DNA of 64,000 nucleotides from Bacillus siamensis KCTC 13613 (GTDB taxonomy: Bacteria; Bacillota; Bacilli; Bacillales; Bacillaceae), in the NCBI RefSeq assembly GCF_000262045.1, contig NZ_AJVF01000013.1, positions 372,001 through 436,000 of the forward strand. Reading direction: 5' to 3'. This document shows, piece after piece, positions 54,572 to 63,704 of this stretch. Positions within the stretch are counted from its first letter, which is position 1. Every line of letters starts with the position of its first letter. The position numbers were made by a program, and so were the translations under genes. The notes under the pieces were generated by a model. That model saw only the letters and a program-made list of their open reading frames with translations, ran no database searches and had not been told where the DNA came from.

Positions 54572-54603
54572 GGGACCGTCCACTCCTTATTTAGGCTTGT
54601 TTC

Positions 54604-54611
54604 ATTTTATG
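54604..54611 (-). promoter_or_regulatory. Possible sigma-E -10 element of spoVD
   Basis: CATAAAAT on the minus strand differs by one base from the sigma-E -10 CATACAAT, and spoVD is a known mother-cell gene. The expected -35 upstream is not convincing. Confidence 0.4.
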
Positions 54612-54642
54612 CCTCAGCTTGGATACATAGAACGGCGCGCAT

Positions 54643-54674
54643 AAAAAAGAAGCCCGCGGGCATCCGCGGACTTC
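54643..54674 (-). terminator. Terminator of the mraZ–pbpB operon
   Basis: An 11-base GC-rich stem (54649–54659 with 54664–54674, one mismatch) followed by six T lies ten bases after the pbpB stop, separating vegetative pbpB from sporulation spoVD. Confidence 0.9.
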
Positions 54675-54683
54675 TCTGTCCCG

Positions 54684-56813
54684 TTAATCAGGATTTTTAA
54701 ATTTCACCTTGATCACGGTATTTCCCTTCAGTTCTTTGCCTTTTTTGACACTTTGGCTGGCAGCGTAACCTTCGCCGCTCACATCAATGTGAATGCCTGA
54801 TACCTTGCTGAATTGAAGCACTTCCCGTCTCGACCATCCGGACATATCAGGCATTATCATCTTTCCGTCTGTTTTTAAGAAGATTTTCTGATTGGTAATC
54901 ACATCTTCCCCGGCTTTCGGATACTGCTCTTTTACGGCAACATCACTGCCGATGACAATCGGTGTGAGATGTTCATTTTTCGCTTCCTTCTCAGCATTCG
55001 TAACCGTCTTGTCTGTCAGGTCAGGGATCTTTTGGCTTTTCGTTTCTTCCTGGCCGGAATCTGACTTTTCCGTCGGCTCGATGTTCAGATAATGCAAACT
55101 GTTTTTCATCGTCGGGTTAAAGATTTCCGCGACAGGATCGGAACTGCTTTGGCCGGCTTTTAATTGCGGCTGCTGCACGGCTACATAGATGACGAGCTTA
55201 GGATCATTTTTCGGTGCCATGCCCATGAATGAAAACACATAGTTGCTCGTTCCTTTTAAATATCCGCCCGTCCCCGCGATTTGCGCGGTTCCCGTTTTCC
55301 CCGCAACATCAAAACCTTCAATTTTATAAGGTTTTCCCGTTCCGATGTCTGACGTCACAACTTCTCCGAGCAGGTCCCGGACTTGTTTGGCCGTATCAGC
55401 CGAAATCGGCGTGCCTGCTTGTTCGGGCTTTGTCTGCTTGACGACTTTTTTCGTATCAGGGTCGACGATATGGTCAATGACGTAAGGCTTCATCATTTTG
55501 CCGTTATTGGCAATCGCCGTGACTGCCTGAAGCTGCTGAATCGGCGTTATCGCCGATGCTTGGCCGTAAGCCGTGGACGCTTTATCAAAATCATATTTGA
55601 AGTTAATTTTACTTGATACTTCACCGGGCAGATCAATCCCTGTTTTTTGATAGAGCCCGAATTTGTGCAGATACTCATTAAACCGGTCAAACCCGAGTTT
55701 TTTGTCTGCCAGTTTGGCGAAAGCAACATTTGACGACCTCATGAGGCCGTCATGGAAGCTTGTCATGCCCCAGCCGGCTCCATCGTTCCAATCTCGTACT
55801 GTTCCGCCGCCTACTTTATATGTTCCTGATTTATATTTCTCGTTTGCAGAAAACACGTTTTCCTGAATCGCCGCGGCAAGCGTAAAGATCTTCATCGTCG
55901 ATCCCGGTTCATACGCGTACGACACTAAGTCGTTGTAATAATTGGTGACGTTTCTGAGATTCGGATCAAAACTCGGACGCTGCCCCATCGCAAGCACTTT
56001 GCCTGTTTTCGGTTCTACGACAGCCGCCATGATTTTTTTCGGTTTATACTTTTCCGCCACTTTCGTCATGCTGTCTTCTAAAAAGGTTTGAATTTTCTGA
56101 TCAATGGTTAAATATACATTGTCACCGTTTTTAGGTGCGGTGATTTTTTCTTTGCTGTTCGGAAGTTTCCAGCCGGATTTATCACTTTCATACGTGACGG
56201 ATCCGTCGCGTTCCGTCAGATAGCTGTTCAGTATTTTTTCCAGCCCTAAAGATCCTTGTATCTGGTTTGTTTTTTCATTTACATCGGCATAGCCGAGAAC
56301 ATTTGATAAAAACACACCGTTCGGATAGTAGCGCTTCGTATCTCTTAAGAAAGAAATACCTGGAAGCTTCATTTTTTCGATCTTTTGCTTTTTCGCATAA
56401 GAGATATCGCGGCCGGCTGAACCGAATTCCACCTGCTTCGCGCCATTCCTGTTTAAGATGTCCAGAATCTCGCTTTTGTCAAGTTTAATAACACTCGCAA
56501 GCTTTTCCGCTGTTTTCTCTTTATCCTTGACATACTGAGGCTTCATCTTTTTATCAAGTATGGCAATGAGCTTATAAGTCGCCGTGTCCTCAGCGAGCAC
56601 TTTGCCGTTCCGGTCAAGAATGGAGCCGCGGCTCGCTTCTATCGTCCGCTTTTTTTCGTGCTGCTCGGTCGCTTTTGTTGCAAGTTCCACCCCGTTAGCT
56701 TTACCGGTTAATTGAATGTACGCCATTCTCCCGAGAATGACAAAGAAAAAGAGAGCGAAACAAATACTCAGTATCGCTGCTCCTCTGTTCATAAACTTAT
56801 TTTTTTTAGGCAT
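54684..56813 (-). CDS. pbpB: Penicillin-binding protein 2B, septal transpeptidase
   Basis: Essential class B PBP (FtsI) of the division septum. The 709-residue protein has an N-terminal membrane helix (about 12–30), dimerisation domain, transpeptidase domain with catalytic Ser305 in GSTMK, SSN (RSSNVAF) and KTGTAQ, and two C-terminal PASTA domains. It is a close paralogue of the adjacent spoVD. ATG lies 7 bases after the ftsL stop. Confidence 0.97.
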   Translation of the reverse strand: MPKKNKFMNRGAAILSICFALFFFVILGRMAYIQLTGKANGVELATKATEQHEKKRTIEASRGSILDRNGKVLAEDTATYKLIAILDKKMKPQYVKDKEKTAEKLASVIKLDKSEILDILNRNGAKQVEFGSAGRDISYAKKQKIEKMKLPGISFLRDTKRYYPNGVFLSNVLGYADVNEKTNQIQGSLGLEKILNSYLTERDGSVTYESDKSGWKLPNSKEKITAPKNGDNVYLTIDQKIQTFLEDSMTKVAEKYKPKKIMAAVVEPKTGKVLAMGQRPSFDPNLRNVTNYYNDLVSYAYEPGSTMKIFTLAAAIQENVFSANEKYKSGTYKVGGGTVRDWNDGAGWGMTSFHDGLMRSSNVAFAKLADKKLGFDRFNEYLHKFGLYQKTGIDLPGEVSSKINFKYDFDKASTAYGQASAITPIQQLQAVTAIANNGKMMKPYVIDHIVDPDTKKVVKQTKPEQAGTPISADTAKQVRDLLGEVVTSDIGTGKPYKIEGFDVAGKTGTAQIAGTGGYLKGTSNYVFSFMGMAPKNDPKLVIYVAVQQPQLKAGQSSSDPVAEIFNPTMKNSLHYLNIEPTEKSDSGQEETKSQKIPDLTDKTVTNAEKEAKNEHLTPIVIGSDVAVKEQYPKAGEDVITNQKIFLKTDGKMIMPDMSGWSRREVLQFSKVSGIHIDVSGEGYAASQSVKKGKELKGNTVIKVKFKNPD

Positions 56814-56819
56814 GGGTTA

Positions 56820-57173
56820 TCATTCCTGTATGTTTTTCACTTTTTTATCTTTCAGGTTCAAACCGTGCTTTTTAGCGATATCCATCAATCGCTGCGGCTG
56901 GCTTAAATCACCCGCCGTTTTTTGGAGATCACCGATCTGCTTATTCTTCTCTGATACTTTCTCCTCCAGTTTTTGCACCTCAATATTGGATTGGTACGCC
57001 GCGTATGCCTTTGATACGATAAACATTGAAGTGGAGAGAACGGCAATGGCAAACAGGACGAGCAGCACCTTTTCCCCGAGTGTAATGGAAGCCCTTTTTT
57101 TGACAATCACCTTTTTTTCGGGACTTATCACTGGCCGTTGTTGTTTTTCCTGCTGGTAAGCTAAGTTGCTCAT
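56820..57173 (-). CDS. ftsL: Cell-division protein FtsL
   Basis: Short bitopic septum protein that pairs with DivIC and DivIB. The 117-residue product has a basic cytosolic N-terminus, a membrane helix (about 33–55) and an extracellular leucine-zipper coiled coil (about 58–105). GGAGGTCATC precedes the ATG. It lies between rsmH and pbpB as in other Firmicutes. Confidence 0.94.
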   Translation of the reverse strand: MSNLAYQQEKQQRPVISPEKKVIVKKRASITLGEKVLLVLFAIAVLSTSMFIVSKAYAAYQSNIEVQKLEEKVSEKNKQIGDLQKTAGDLSQPQRLMDIAKKHGLNLKDKKVKNIQE

Positions 57174-57211
57174 AGGCTGATGACCTCCTTTATGTTGTCA
57201 TTTGCTGCCCG

Positions 57212-58147
57212 TTATTTTCGTTTCTCCGCAATGCGGAGCTTCGCTGAGCGGGCGCGGTTATTTTCTTCAAGCTCCTCTTTTGATGCCGTAATGGGTTTTC
57301 TCGTAATCAGTTTTAATTCCGGTTCAAATTCTTCCGGTATCACAGGAAGACCCGGAGGCAGTTCGGGAAGTGATGATTTTTCCTTGAATGTCGTCTTGCA
57401 CATTCTGTCTTCCAGTGAGTGAAAAGTGATCACAGATACCCTTCCGCCCGGCTTCAGCATCTCTATCGCCTGCAAGAGAGCCTCTTCAAATACTTGAAGC
57501 TCATCGTTTACGGCGATTCGAATCGCCTGAAATACGCGTTTGGCCGGATGACCGCCGCTTCTTCTCGCCGGAGCCGGTATCGCGTCCTTTATTAGATCGA
57601 CCAGTTGGCCGGTTGTTTGAATAGGCGATTTCTCTCTTGCCTCTTCAATTTTTCTGGCGATTTGCTTGCTGAATTTTTCTTCTCCGTATTTAAAGAAAAT
57701 CCGCACAAGATCCTCATACCGCCATTCATTTACGACCTCTTTCGCCGTAAGGGCGGCCGACTGGTCCATCCTCATGTCCAGCGGTGCGTCATGATGATAG
57801 CTGAATCCCCGTTCCGGTGTATCAAGCTGCGGTGAGGATACTCCTAAATCAAATAAAATTCCGTCGACACTCGTAATGCCGTGTTCGTGTAAACATTCTT
57901 TTAAATAACGAAAGTTGCTTTTCACCAAAATGAGCTGTCCTTTGTACTCAGACAATGTTTGCTTTGCGTTTTCAAGCGCCGTGTCATCTTGGTCAAAGGC
58001 GATTAAACGCCCTTTTTCCGATAATTGCTGCAATAAATATGTACTGTGCCCGGCGCCTCCCAGGGTGCAGTCCACATAGGTTCCGTCCGGTTTGATATTT
58101 AAACCGTCGACGGTTTCACGTAGAAGTACTGTCTTATGCTGAAACAT
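57212..58147 (-). CDS. rsmH: 16S rRNA m4C1402 methyltransferase RsmH
   Basis: SAM-dependent N4-methyltransferase for cytidine 1402 of 16S rRNA (formerly MraW). The 311-residue protein has the SAM motif [11 protein letters not shown] and the [12 protein letters not shown] and ITFHSLEDR motifs. ATG at 58147 preferred over an upstream GTG that overlaps the AAAGGTGG ribosome site. Confidence 0.96.
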   Translation of the reverse strand: MFQHKTVLLRETVDGLNIKPDGTYVDCTLGGAGHSTYLLQQLSEKGRLIAFDQDDTALENAKQTLSEYKGQLILVKSNFRYLKECLHEHGITSVDGILFDLGVSSPQLDTPERGFSYHHDAPLDMRMDQSAALTAKEVVNEWRYEDLVRIFFKYGEEKFSKQIARKIEEAREKSPIQTTGQLVDLIKDAIPAPARRSGGHPAKRVFQAIRIAVNDELQVFEEALLQAIEMLKPGGRVSVITFHSLEDRMCKTTFKEKSSLPELPPGLPVIPEEFEPELKLITRKPITASKEELEENNRARSAKLRIAEKRK

Positions 58148-58213
58148 TTGTGTCGGTCCCACCTTTATCAGGAATGAATTGAATTGTCAGTTGCTGTGAT
58201 GCACGAAGATCCA

Positions 58214-58645
58214 TTATATATCAAATCCAATCATGTTTTCAGCAATTTCAGCGAATGAATCTTCTTGCTCTTCTGTGTATTGTTCCCAGATTACCTTACT
58301 CCACAATTCAATTCGATTGGAAACCCCGATGACAACACATTCTTTTTCCAGTTTTGCGTAATTCAGAAGAGATGACGCAATATTAACCCTTCCCTGCTTG
58401 TCCAGTTCGCATTCGGTCGCACCGGAAAAAAAGAAACGGGTAAATGCGCGGGCGTCTTTTTTGGTGAGCGGCAGCGCCTTCAGCTTTTCTTCGATCAGCT
58501 TCCATTCATTCATCGGGTAGCCGAAAAGACATTGGTCAAGTCCTCTTGTCAGCACAAACTGCTCACCGAGGCCTTCTCTGAATTTTGCGGGTACGATCAT
58601 GCGGCCCTTTGCATCAATTGTATGCTGGTATTCACCCATAAACAT
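58214..58645 (-). CDS. mraZ: Transcriptional regulator MraZ
   Basis: DNA-binding protein of the AbrB fold that forms rings and represses the dcw promoter. The 143 residues contain two MraZ repeats, each with the DxKGR motif ([13 protein letters not shown] and [12 protein letters not shown]). ATG at 58645 has GGGGG about eight bases upstream. First gene of the mraZ-rsmH-ftsL-pbpB operon; the putative operator lies immediately upstream. Confidence 0.95.
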   Translation of the reverse strand: MFMGEYQHTIDAKGRMIVPAKFREGLGEQFVLTRGLDQCLFGYPMNEWKLIEEKLKALPLTKKDARAFTRFFFSGATECELDKQGRVNIASSLLNYAKLEKECVVIGVSNRIELWSKVIWEQYTEEQEDSFAEIAENMIGFDI

Positions 58646-58653
58646 GATAAGGA

Positions 58654-58713
58654 CCCCCACTTTCTCCCCTAAACTCACCACTATCCGCCACTTCTCTCCA
58701 CAACCTCATTTTA
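58654..58713 (-). promoter_or_regulatory. mraZ operator array and -10 element
   Basis: On the minus strand GTGGA, GTGGC, GTGGT, TAGGG and AGTGG start exactly ten bases apart (58697–58701, 58687–58691, 58677–58681, 58667–58671, 58657–58661). MraZ of other bacteria binds TGGGN-type direct repeats with this period. A TAAAAT -10 is at 58708–58713, so the array covers the likely start of transcription. The expected -35 falls in the bshC terminator T run. Confidence 0.7.
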
Positions 58714-58725
58714 CACTGTTTAAAC

Positions 58726-58755
58726 ATAAAAAAAAACCCTGAACTATTCAGGGTT
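58726..58755 (-). terminator. Terminator of bshC
   Basis: A perfect 9-base stem AACCCTGAA/TTCAGGGTT (58735–58743 with 58747–58755) followed by nine T lies 16 bases beyond the bshC stop. Confidence 0.92.
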
Positions 58756-58770
58756 CTTTAAAACTTTGTT

Positions 58771-60390
58771 TCAAAGTTTGACAATCTGATGTTGGTTTTG
58801 AAAAGAAAATGGCAGATGTTTGAAGGTTGTGAAGAATTTTGGACCGTAACGGTTCAAATAATACATTACATTCCAGATCCGTTCCTGCGGAGCGCCGAGC
58901 GGTCTGATGCTGTTTTGGATTCTTTCATAGTCACGAAGCACAAAACCTTCTTTTTCTTCAATTCTTTTTGTTACCGTCCGTTCTAGAAACAAGAGCTGAT
59001 CTTGAATGAAGGCGGCATTCTTCTGTAAGAGCGGCTCAAGGCTTGAATCGACTTTAAGCGCTTCGTCCCTTGCTTTTTTATGGGCAGCTTCAATCTGCGA
59101 CTTCGCCTGTTCCATCACAGAAGAAAATTCTTCAGGAATCTGCTCGTTAAAATAAGTCTCCTTCAGATGTCCGGTGCCGTGTTCGATCGCTTCCTGAAGC
59201 GGGATATTCCGTTCTGAAAGCTTCTTTTCAATATGGCGCTCAAGAATCGTAATGTTTAATCTCGGCACTACCGGAGTCATAGAAAAGCCCATTAATGAGA
59301 AAGCCTGCTTCAGCTCGCCCCAATAATTGACTTCCCCCGGCCCTGCGATAAACGCAAGAGTCGGGATGAGAAACTCCTGCATCAGCGGCCTTGTCACAAC
59401 GTTATTGCTGAAACATTCCGGTTTTTCTTCCATATGAGTATGAAGTTCGTCGTCCGTCCACTCGAGGTCTAGCTCCTTAATGACAAAAACGCCATTTTCT
59501 TTTTCAATTAAGAAGCGCTCTCCCTCATACTCGTAAAATAAGTTGGCCTGTTCTTTGTCCGACTCAATAATCGGGTGATAACCGGCTTCCCGCATAAGAC
59601 GCTGCTGATTTGACACTGCTTCGGCAAGTTCATTATTGTGCTTTAAAATCTGCTGAAACATTACCGTTTCCAGCTTTTTAATCCCGGGATCTCCGGAATT
59701 CATCAGAATAAGTCCTTCTTCTTGAAACAAGCCGGCAATTAACAGTTCGAAAAAGTCCGTAAATGTCTCTGATGAGCGTAAACATCGCTTCACATTTTGA
59801 AGGAGTGCGTTTGTGTGATCCGTTTCCTCAAAAGAAGCGAACACTTCATCAATCCACGCCGCACATTTTTCCTGATCAAGAGAGGTATTGGCCGCCGATG
59901 TTTTTTTCCAGTAAGACTGCGGCAGCTTCTGTTTCACCGGGCCTTTTTTCTCTGTTGACGTATGCACATAATTGATTTCTTCCAGATCGTGATCTTCACC
60001 CGCCACCCAGAAAATCGGAACGACAGGAATCCGGAGCGCCTCTTCCTGCTGTCTGGCAAGTACGATAATGGAGATAATCTTATGTATGGTGTAAAGGGGT
60101 CCTGTTAAAAGACCGGCCTGCTGTCCGCCTACAACTGCTGCGCTTTTTGGATCTCTCAGTTTTTTGATGGAGGCCTGCATGGCGGCGGAGTTAAATTTTT
60201 CGTGATACGAGGATAGGTAATCGGCTAATTCCTCTCTGGCAAACGGCCTTGAAGACAGGTCATGAAGCCGCTTTTGCCATACATCCTCAGAATGAATATC
60301 ATAATCAAAAAATGAAGACATGTTTTCTCCATCTATATAGTGCTGCACAAACGTATTTTGACTTTTGATGGAAAGTTCAGTTAGCTGCAT
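58771..60390 (-). CDS. bshC: Bacillithiol synthase BshC
   Basis: Adds cysteine to GlcN-malate to complete bacillithiol, the low-molecular-weight thiol of Firmicutes. The product is 539 residues starting MQLTELSIKSQ, with a Rossmann-like core (VVGGQQAGLLTGPLYT) and a C-terminal coiled-coil insertion. The open frame extends 94 codons upstream, but that part overlaps the panE-like gene and is not homologous, so ATG 60390 is used. Confidence 0.93.
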   Translation of the reverse strand: MQLTELSIKSQNTFVQHYIDGENMSSFFDYDIHSEDVWQKRLHDLSSRPFAREELADYLSSYHEKFNSAAMQASIKKLRDPKSAAVVGGQQAGLLTGPLYTIHKIISIIVLARQQEEALRIPVVPIFWVAGEDHDLEEINYVHTSTEKKGPVKQKLPQSYWKKTSAANTSLDQEKCAAWIDEVFASFEETDHTNALLQNVKRCLRSSETFTDFFELLIAGLFQEEGLILMNSGDPGIKKLETVMFQQILKHNNELAEAVSNQQRLMREAGYHPIIESDKEQANLFYEYEGERFLIEKENGVFVIKELDLEWTDDELHTHMEEKPECFSNNVVTRPLMQEFLIPTLAFIAGPGEVNYWGELKQAFSLMGFSMTPVVPRLNITILERHIEKKLSERNIPLQEAIEHGTGHLKETYFNEQIPEEFSSVMEQAKSQIEAAHKKARDEALKVDSSLEPLLQKNAAFIQDQLLFLERTVTKRIEEKEGFVLRDYERIQNSIRPLGAPQERIWNVMYYLNRYGPKFFTTFKHLPFSFQNQHQIVKL

Positions 60391-60437
60391 CTGTCTGGAA
60401 CTTCCTTTCTCCAATAAATAGTTAGGTTTCCGAAATG

Positions 60438-60465
60438 AGTATAGCATGTTACCGGAAAACCTCAA
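60438..60465 (-). promoter_or_regulatory. Candidate sigma-A promoter of bshC
   Basis: TTGAGG (60460–60465) and TATACT (60438–60443) with a 16-base spacer lie in the short gap between the panE-like gene and bshC. Confidence 0.6.
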
Positions 60466-60476
60466 AAGACTTTGTT

Positions 60477-61358
60477 TCAGTTTCTTTCTAACGCTTTTAT
60501 GCTGCGGTATAAAAACGGGAGATGAACGGCCGGCAATCCCCGGCTCTCCGCTTCTTTCACAAGGTAGCCGATAATCGCATCGGCCTCCGTCCGTCTTCCC
60601 GCCAAGATATCGACAAGCATGGAAGAATGATTTTTTTCCGTCCGGCTGCAAACGTCGCAAACCCTGTTCCACGCTTCCTCTCTATCCGTGAGTCCAAGAA
60701 TTGTCTCCGCTTCTTCAAACACGTTTCTCATATATTTTTTGTAAGCGGCATTTGTTAACAGCTCTCCGTTTTTCACGCGCAGCAATGCAGTTAACGGGTT
60801 GATGCATACATTTATGATCAGTTTTCCCGTTAACAGCTGATACCAGTCGTTTTCATCATATACGGGAAAATCCCGGTGCATGCCGGAAAAGATGTTGATG
60901 AGCGTTTCCGGCCGGGATGCGCGGAATACACTCCATCTTACGGCACCGGTCCCAGTATGTTCAACGGCATGATCTGATATCCTTTTTGCCCCGTGCTCAA
61001 CCGTGCCGGCATAAAGCGAATGATCTGTATGCCAATCTTTGATGTCGTGTATGTGTCCCATGCCGTTTTGCAAAAACAACACATTCGTCCCTTTTATTGT
61101 CTTAAGATCCGGCAAAACATCGCTGAGCTGGTGCTGTTTAACAGCTGCGATTAAGAGATCGAATCCGGAAGTGATGCCAGTTTGCGCTCTGCATGACGCC
61201 GTAAATTCTTTTCCGTCTTTCACCAGCCGTATACCGCCTGAGTTAATCGCATCAGCCTGCTCCGTCCGCCGCGTGATGACCGTTACCTGATGGCGGGACG
61301 ATAAGTAGTAAGCACATAAAAGGCCCACCGCTCCGCCGCCGATAATTCCGATTTTCAC
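60477..61358 (-). CDS. ylbQ: Ketopantoate reductase-family protein (YlbQ)
   Basis: NADPH-dependent 2-dehydropantoate 2-reductase family, reducing ketopantoate to pantoate for coenzyme A; B. subtilis YlbQ is called PanE-like, and ilvC can also do this step. The 293-residue product has the N-terminal nucleotide motif GIIGGGAVGLL, a LTGKLIINVCINPLTALL helix, and SMLVDILAGRRTEADAI near the catalytic region. GTG at 61358 chosen since it aligns with the family N-terminus; the ribosome site is weak. Confidence 0.88.
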   Translation of the reverse strand: MKIGIIGGGAVGLLCAYYLSSRHQVTVITRRTEQADAINSGGIRLVKDGKEFTASCRAQTGITSGFDLLIAAVKQHQLSDVLPDLKTIKGTNVLFLQNGMGHIHDIKDWHTDHSLYAGTVEHGAKRISDHAVEHTGTGAVRWSVFRASRPETLINIFSGMHRDFPVYDENDWYQLLTGKLIINVCINPLTALLRVKNGELLTNAAYKKYMRNVFEEAETILGLTDREEAWNRVCDVCSRTEKNHSSMLVDILAGRRTEADAIIGYLVKEAESRGLPAVHLPFLYRSIKALERN

Positions 61359-61462
61359 ACTTTCACACCCTATATCTGCTTTTTTCCATATTATCATAGC
61401 AGAAGCCGCCGCAAATTACTTCAATTTCGTTTTGAACAAAATGACAGACGAACATATTATAG

Positions 61463-61491
61463 TTGGAATTTTCAATTAAAGCGTTTACAAT
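61463..61491 (+). promoter_or_regulatory. ylbP promoter overlapped by a cre-like sequence
   Basis: TTGGAA (61463–61468) and TACAAT (61486–61491) lie 17 bases apart. ATTAAAGCGTTTACA at 61475–61489 matches the CcpA site consensus with one mismatch and covers the -10 box. Confidence 0.6.
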
Positions 61492-61521
61492 AATAAGTAG
61501 AACACAACAAAGGGGGAGTTT

Positions 61522-62004
61522 GTGTTGAAAATAGAGCGCCTGCTCATCAACTTTAAGACACTCGAAGAATTTAAAAGGTTTAAAGAATACGGGATGCAGG
61601 AGCTGTCCATGCTTGAAGATCTGCAGGATAATATCATTGAAAATGACAGCACCTCGCCTTTTTACGGGATTTACTTCGGGGATAAACTAGTGGCGAGAAT
61701 GAGTTTATATCAGGTAAGCGGAAGCACGAATCCGTATTTTGATCAGCGTCAGGACTTTTTGGAACTATGGAAGCTTGAGGTTCTTCCTGGCTATCAAAAC
61801 AACGGATACGGCAAAGCGCTTGTCGATTTTGCAAAATCCTTCAGAATGCCGATCAGGACGAATTCACGCATGAAATCAGCAGAATTCTGGGATAAGATGA
61901 ATTTCGAGCCCGTTAAATATGATATGGCGCGTGACAAAGGAGAAAACCCTTACATCTGGCATCCTGATATGGACGGTGAAATGACATCCGGGGAAACGGC
62001 ATAA
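61522..62004 (+). CDS. ylbP: GNAT-family acetyltransferase YlbP
   Basis: A 160-residue GNAT-fold protein of unknown substrate. The acetyl-CoA loop is visible as LPGYQNNGYGKALVDFA (about residues 92–108), preceded by the beta-4 strand LELWKLEVL. The reading starts GTG-TTG-AAA. The GTG is only a few bases from AAAGGGGG, so the TTG at 61525 may be the true start. One of three plus-strand genes in the window. Confidence 0.9.
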   Translation: MLKIERLLINFKTLEEFKRFKEYGMQELSMLEDLQDNIIENDSTSPFYGIYFGDKLVARMSLYQVSGSTNPYFDQRQDFLELWKLEVLPGYQNNGYGKALVDFAKSFRMPIRTNSRMKSAEFWDKMNFEPVKYDMARDKGENPYIWHPDMDGEMTSGETA

Positions 62005-62009
62005 TAAAA

Positions 62010-62040
62010 AACCGGCCGGGACAACGCCCTCAGGCCGGTT
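62010..62040. terminator. Bidirectional terminator between ylbP and ylbO
   Basis: AACCGGCC (62010–62017) pairs with GGCCGGTT (62033–62040). Minus-strand read-out is followed by six T and plus-strand read-out by GATTTT, so it serves both convergent genes, best for ylbO. Confidence 0.85.
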
Positions 62041-62044
62041 GATT

Positions 62045-62620
62045 TTACAGGCTCTGCGCCGATTTTCTTTCATCATCTTTCAAATTGACCATCCTTCTCG
62101 CCCTGTCCATAATATCAATTAACGCTTTGTAATCTTCTTCCGTCATCTCCAGCTTGTTTCTCAGGCTTTCGTTTTCCTCACGCAGATCCTCGACTTCTTT
62201 TTGCAGCGCGGTCAGCTGTTCTGTGAGTTTTTCTTTTTCATGACGCACATCCGCTGCGGCCGGCGACTCTTTAAATTGCTGCAGAAACAAAATCACATCA
62301 TCAATGGACAGCTCTTTTTCTCCTTCCGCCCTGCGGATCGGGGGCTGCTTGACGGTTCCCGGCAGATTGGCGGAATGCACCCCGATTTGCTTTCTTAATT
62401 CCTTCCGCTGTTTTTTCGCCAGTTCTATCCCTGACTGATATTGTTTCCTAACATAAGAGTTCCATCTGAAGCCGCAGGCGGCAGCCGTTCTCGTCAGCGC
62501 TCTGCCGACTTCTTCAAAAGCGGAAAGCTGGGTCCCGCCTTCCCGTATGTGCCTGAGCACCACCTCGGCCAGCAGCAAATCTTCATCTTGCGTCCACGCA
62601 TCTTGTCTCGTAATCGTCAA
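62045..62620 (-). CDS. ylbO: RsfA-family (Myb/SANT-like) regulator YlbO
   Basis: A 191-residue member of the RsfA/YlbO prespore regulator family. The N-terminal SANT-like DNA-binding region (about 1–60, with WTQDEDLLLAEVVLRHI and ACGFRWNSYVRKQY) is followed by a basic linker and a C-terminal coiled coil (about 120–180). I choose the TTG at 62620, with GGAGGGAG seven bases upstream; the longer ATG frame runs through that site. Target genes are not known from sequence. Confidence 0.87.
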   Translation of the reverse strand: MTITRQDAWTQDEDLLLAEVVLRHIREGGTQLSAFEEVGRALTRTAAACGFRWNSYVRKQYQSGIELAKKQRKELRKQIGVHSANLPGTVKQPPIRRAEGEKELSIDDVILFLQQFKESPAAADVRHEKEKLTEQLTALQKEVEDLREENESLRNKLEMTEEDYKALIDIMDRARRMVNLKDDERKSAQSL

Positions 62621-62727
62621 TCGTATCTCCCTCCATATTTGCTCATTTACCTCATACATATGCCGCTGATAGATTAGATAGACTATTGGCGCTCACAATT
62701 TTTTCGGCGGCAGCAGGCCGGAGGGAG

Positions 62728-62769
62728 AAAAAAAGAAAAGCGCAGGAACCGAAATTCCCGCGCTTTTCT
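62728..62769 (-). terminator. Terminator of ylbN-rpmF
   Basis: A 14-base stem (62735–62748 with 62755–62768, one G-T pair) and a T run lie just after the rpmF stop. Confidence 0.92.
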
Positions 62770-62776
62770 TCATACA

Positions 62777-62977
<201 letters not shown>

Positions 62978-63496
62978 TTAAGATTCATCATCTTGTGTTA
63001 AGAGCTTTTTCAGATCCGCAAGTCTGGGGTCGATCTGATTTTTCTTCTCTTCCTCAGAAATCACTTGCCAATCCTTTCCCACTTGGGGAGCGGCCCCTTC
63101 TTTTTGTTCAGTTTCACAAAAGATTTGCATAGGAATTTCTAAAAGAATCTCTTCTTTTACGATCGGAGTCAAGTCGACGGTATCGTCTTCAGCAATATGA
63201 ACGTCCTCATCTTCTATATCATCCGTCTTATGAAATCTAAACAGTTCTTTTGTCGCGATTGTAAATGGATACGGCACATCAACTAAAGTTCTTGAGCACG
63301 GCAAAACCATTTCGCCTGAAATCGTAAAGTCAAACGAAACCTGCTTGGATTCAATCTCCGCGCGGCCCTTCACCCGGACGGGAGAAATGCGTCGGATATC
63401 AGAATTCAATTTTGTCAGCTCATTCAACTCAACTGTTTCATCAAATTCAAAGCTCTTTTTCGCCATTTGATGAAGCTGATAAATCGTCCATTTCAT
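62978..63496 (-). CDS. ylbN: DUF177/YceD-family protein YlbN
   Basis: A 172-residue acidic protein of the YceD family. Relatives are needed for normal 23S rRNA accumulation and are almost always cotranscribed with rpmF. The family CSRTL motif appears here as LPCSRTLVDVPYPF near residue 70. ATG at 63496 has GAGGTGATAC upstream. Biochemical role not established. Confidence 0.92.
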   Translation of the reverse strand: MKWTIYQLHQMAKKSFEFDETVELNELTKLNSDIRRISPVRVKGRAEIESKQVSFDFTISGEMVLPCSRTLVDVPYPFTIATKELFRFHKTDDIEDEDVHIAEDDTVDLTPIVKEEILLEIPMQIFCETEQKEGAAPQVGKDWQVISEEEKKNQIDPRLADLKKLLTQDDES

Positions 63497-63526
63497 TTGT
63501 ATCACCTCAGGAAAGCAACAAACATG

Positions 63527-63555
63527 ATTATAGCTTTTCAGAATGTTTTTGTCAA
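63527..63555 (-). promoter_or_regulatory. Consensus sigma-A promoter of ylbN-rpmF
   Basis: Perfect TTGACA (63550–63555) and perfect TATAAT (63527–63532) with the ideal 17-base spacer, as expected for a ribosomal protein operon. Confidence 0.93.
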
Positions 63556-63595
63556 TATTTTTTCTTTACAGCATAATGCCGCCGTCATGCAATCG

Positions 63596-63624
63596 TTGAC
63601 AGCCGGATAGGCTAATCATACACT
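63596..63624 (+). promoter_or_regulatory. Candidate sigma-A promoter of ylbM
   Basis: TTGACA (63596–63601) and TACACT (63619–63624) are 17 bases apart on the plus strand, about 80 bases before the ylbM start. Confidence 0.65.
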
Positions 63625-63704
63625 AAACGAAACGGACGAAAATATGCACTTCATTTGCAAATGTACCATACGAAGCAAAACATAGCAAGAAAGGCGGAAC
63701 AAAT

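Noticed and set aside
60390-60672. A 94-codon N-terminal extension of bshC
   Set aside because: It overlaps the panE-like gene, ignores a clear ribosome site before the family start, and gives a non-homologous sequence.
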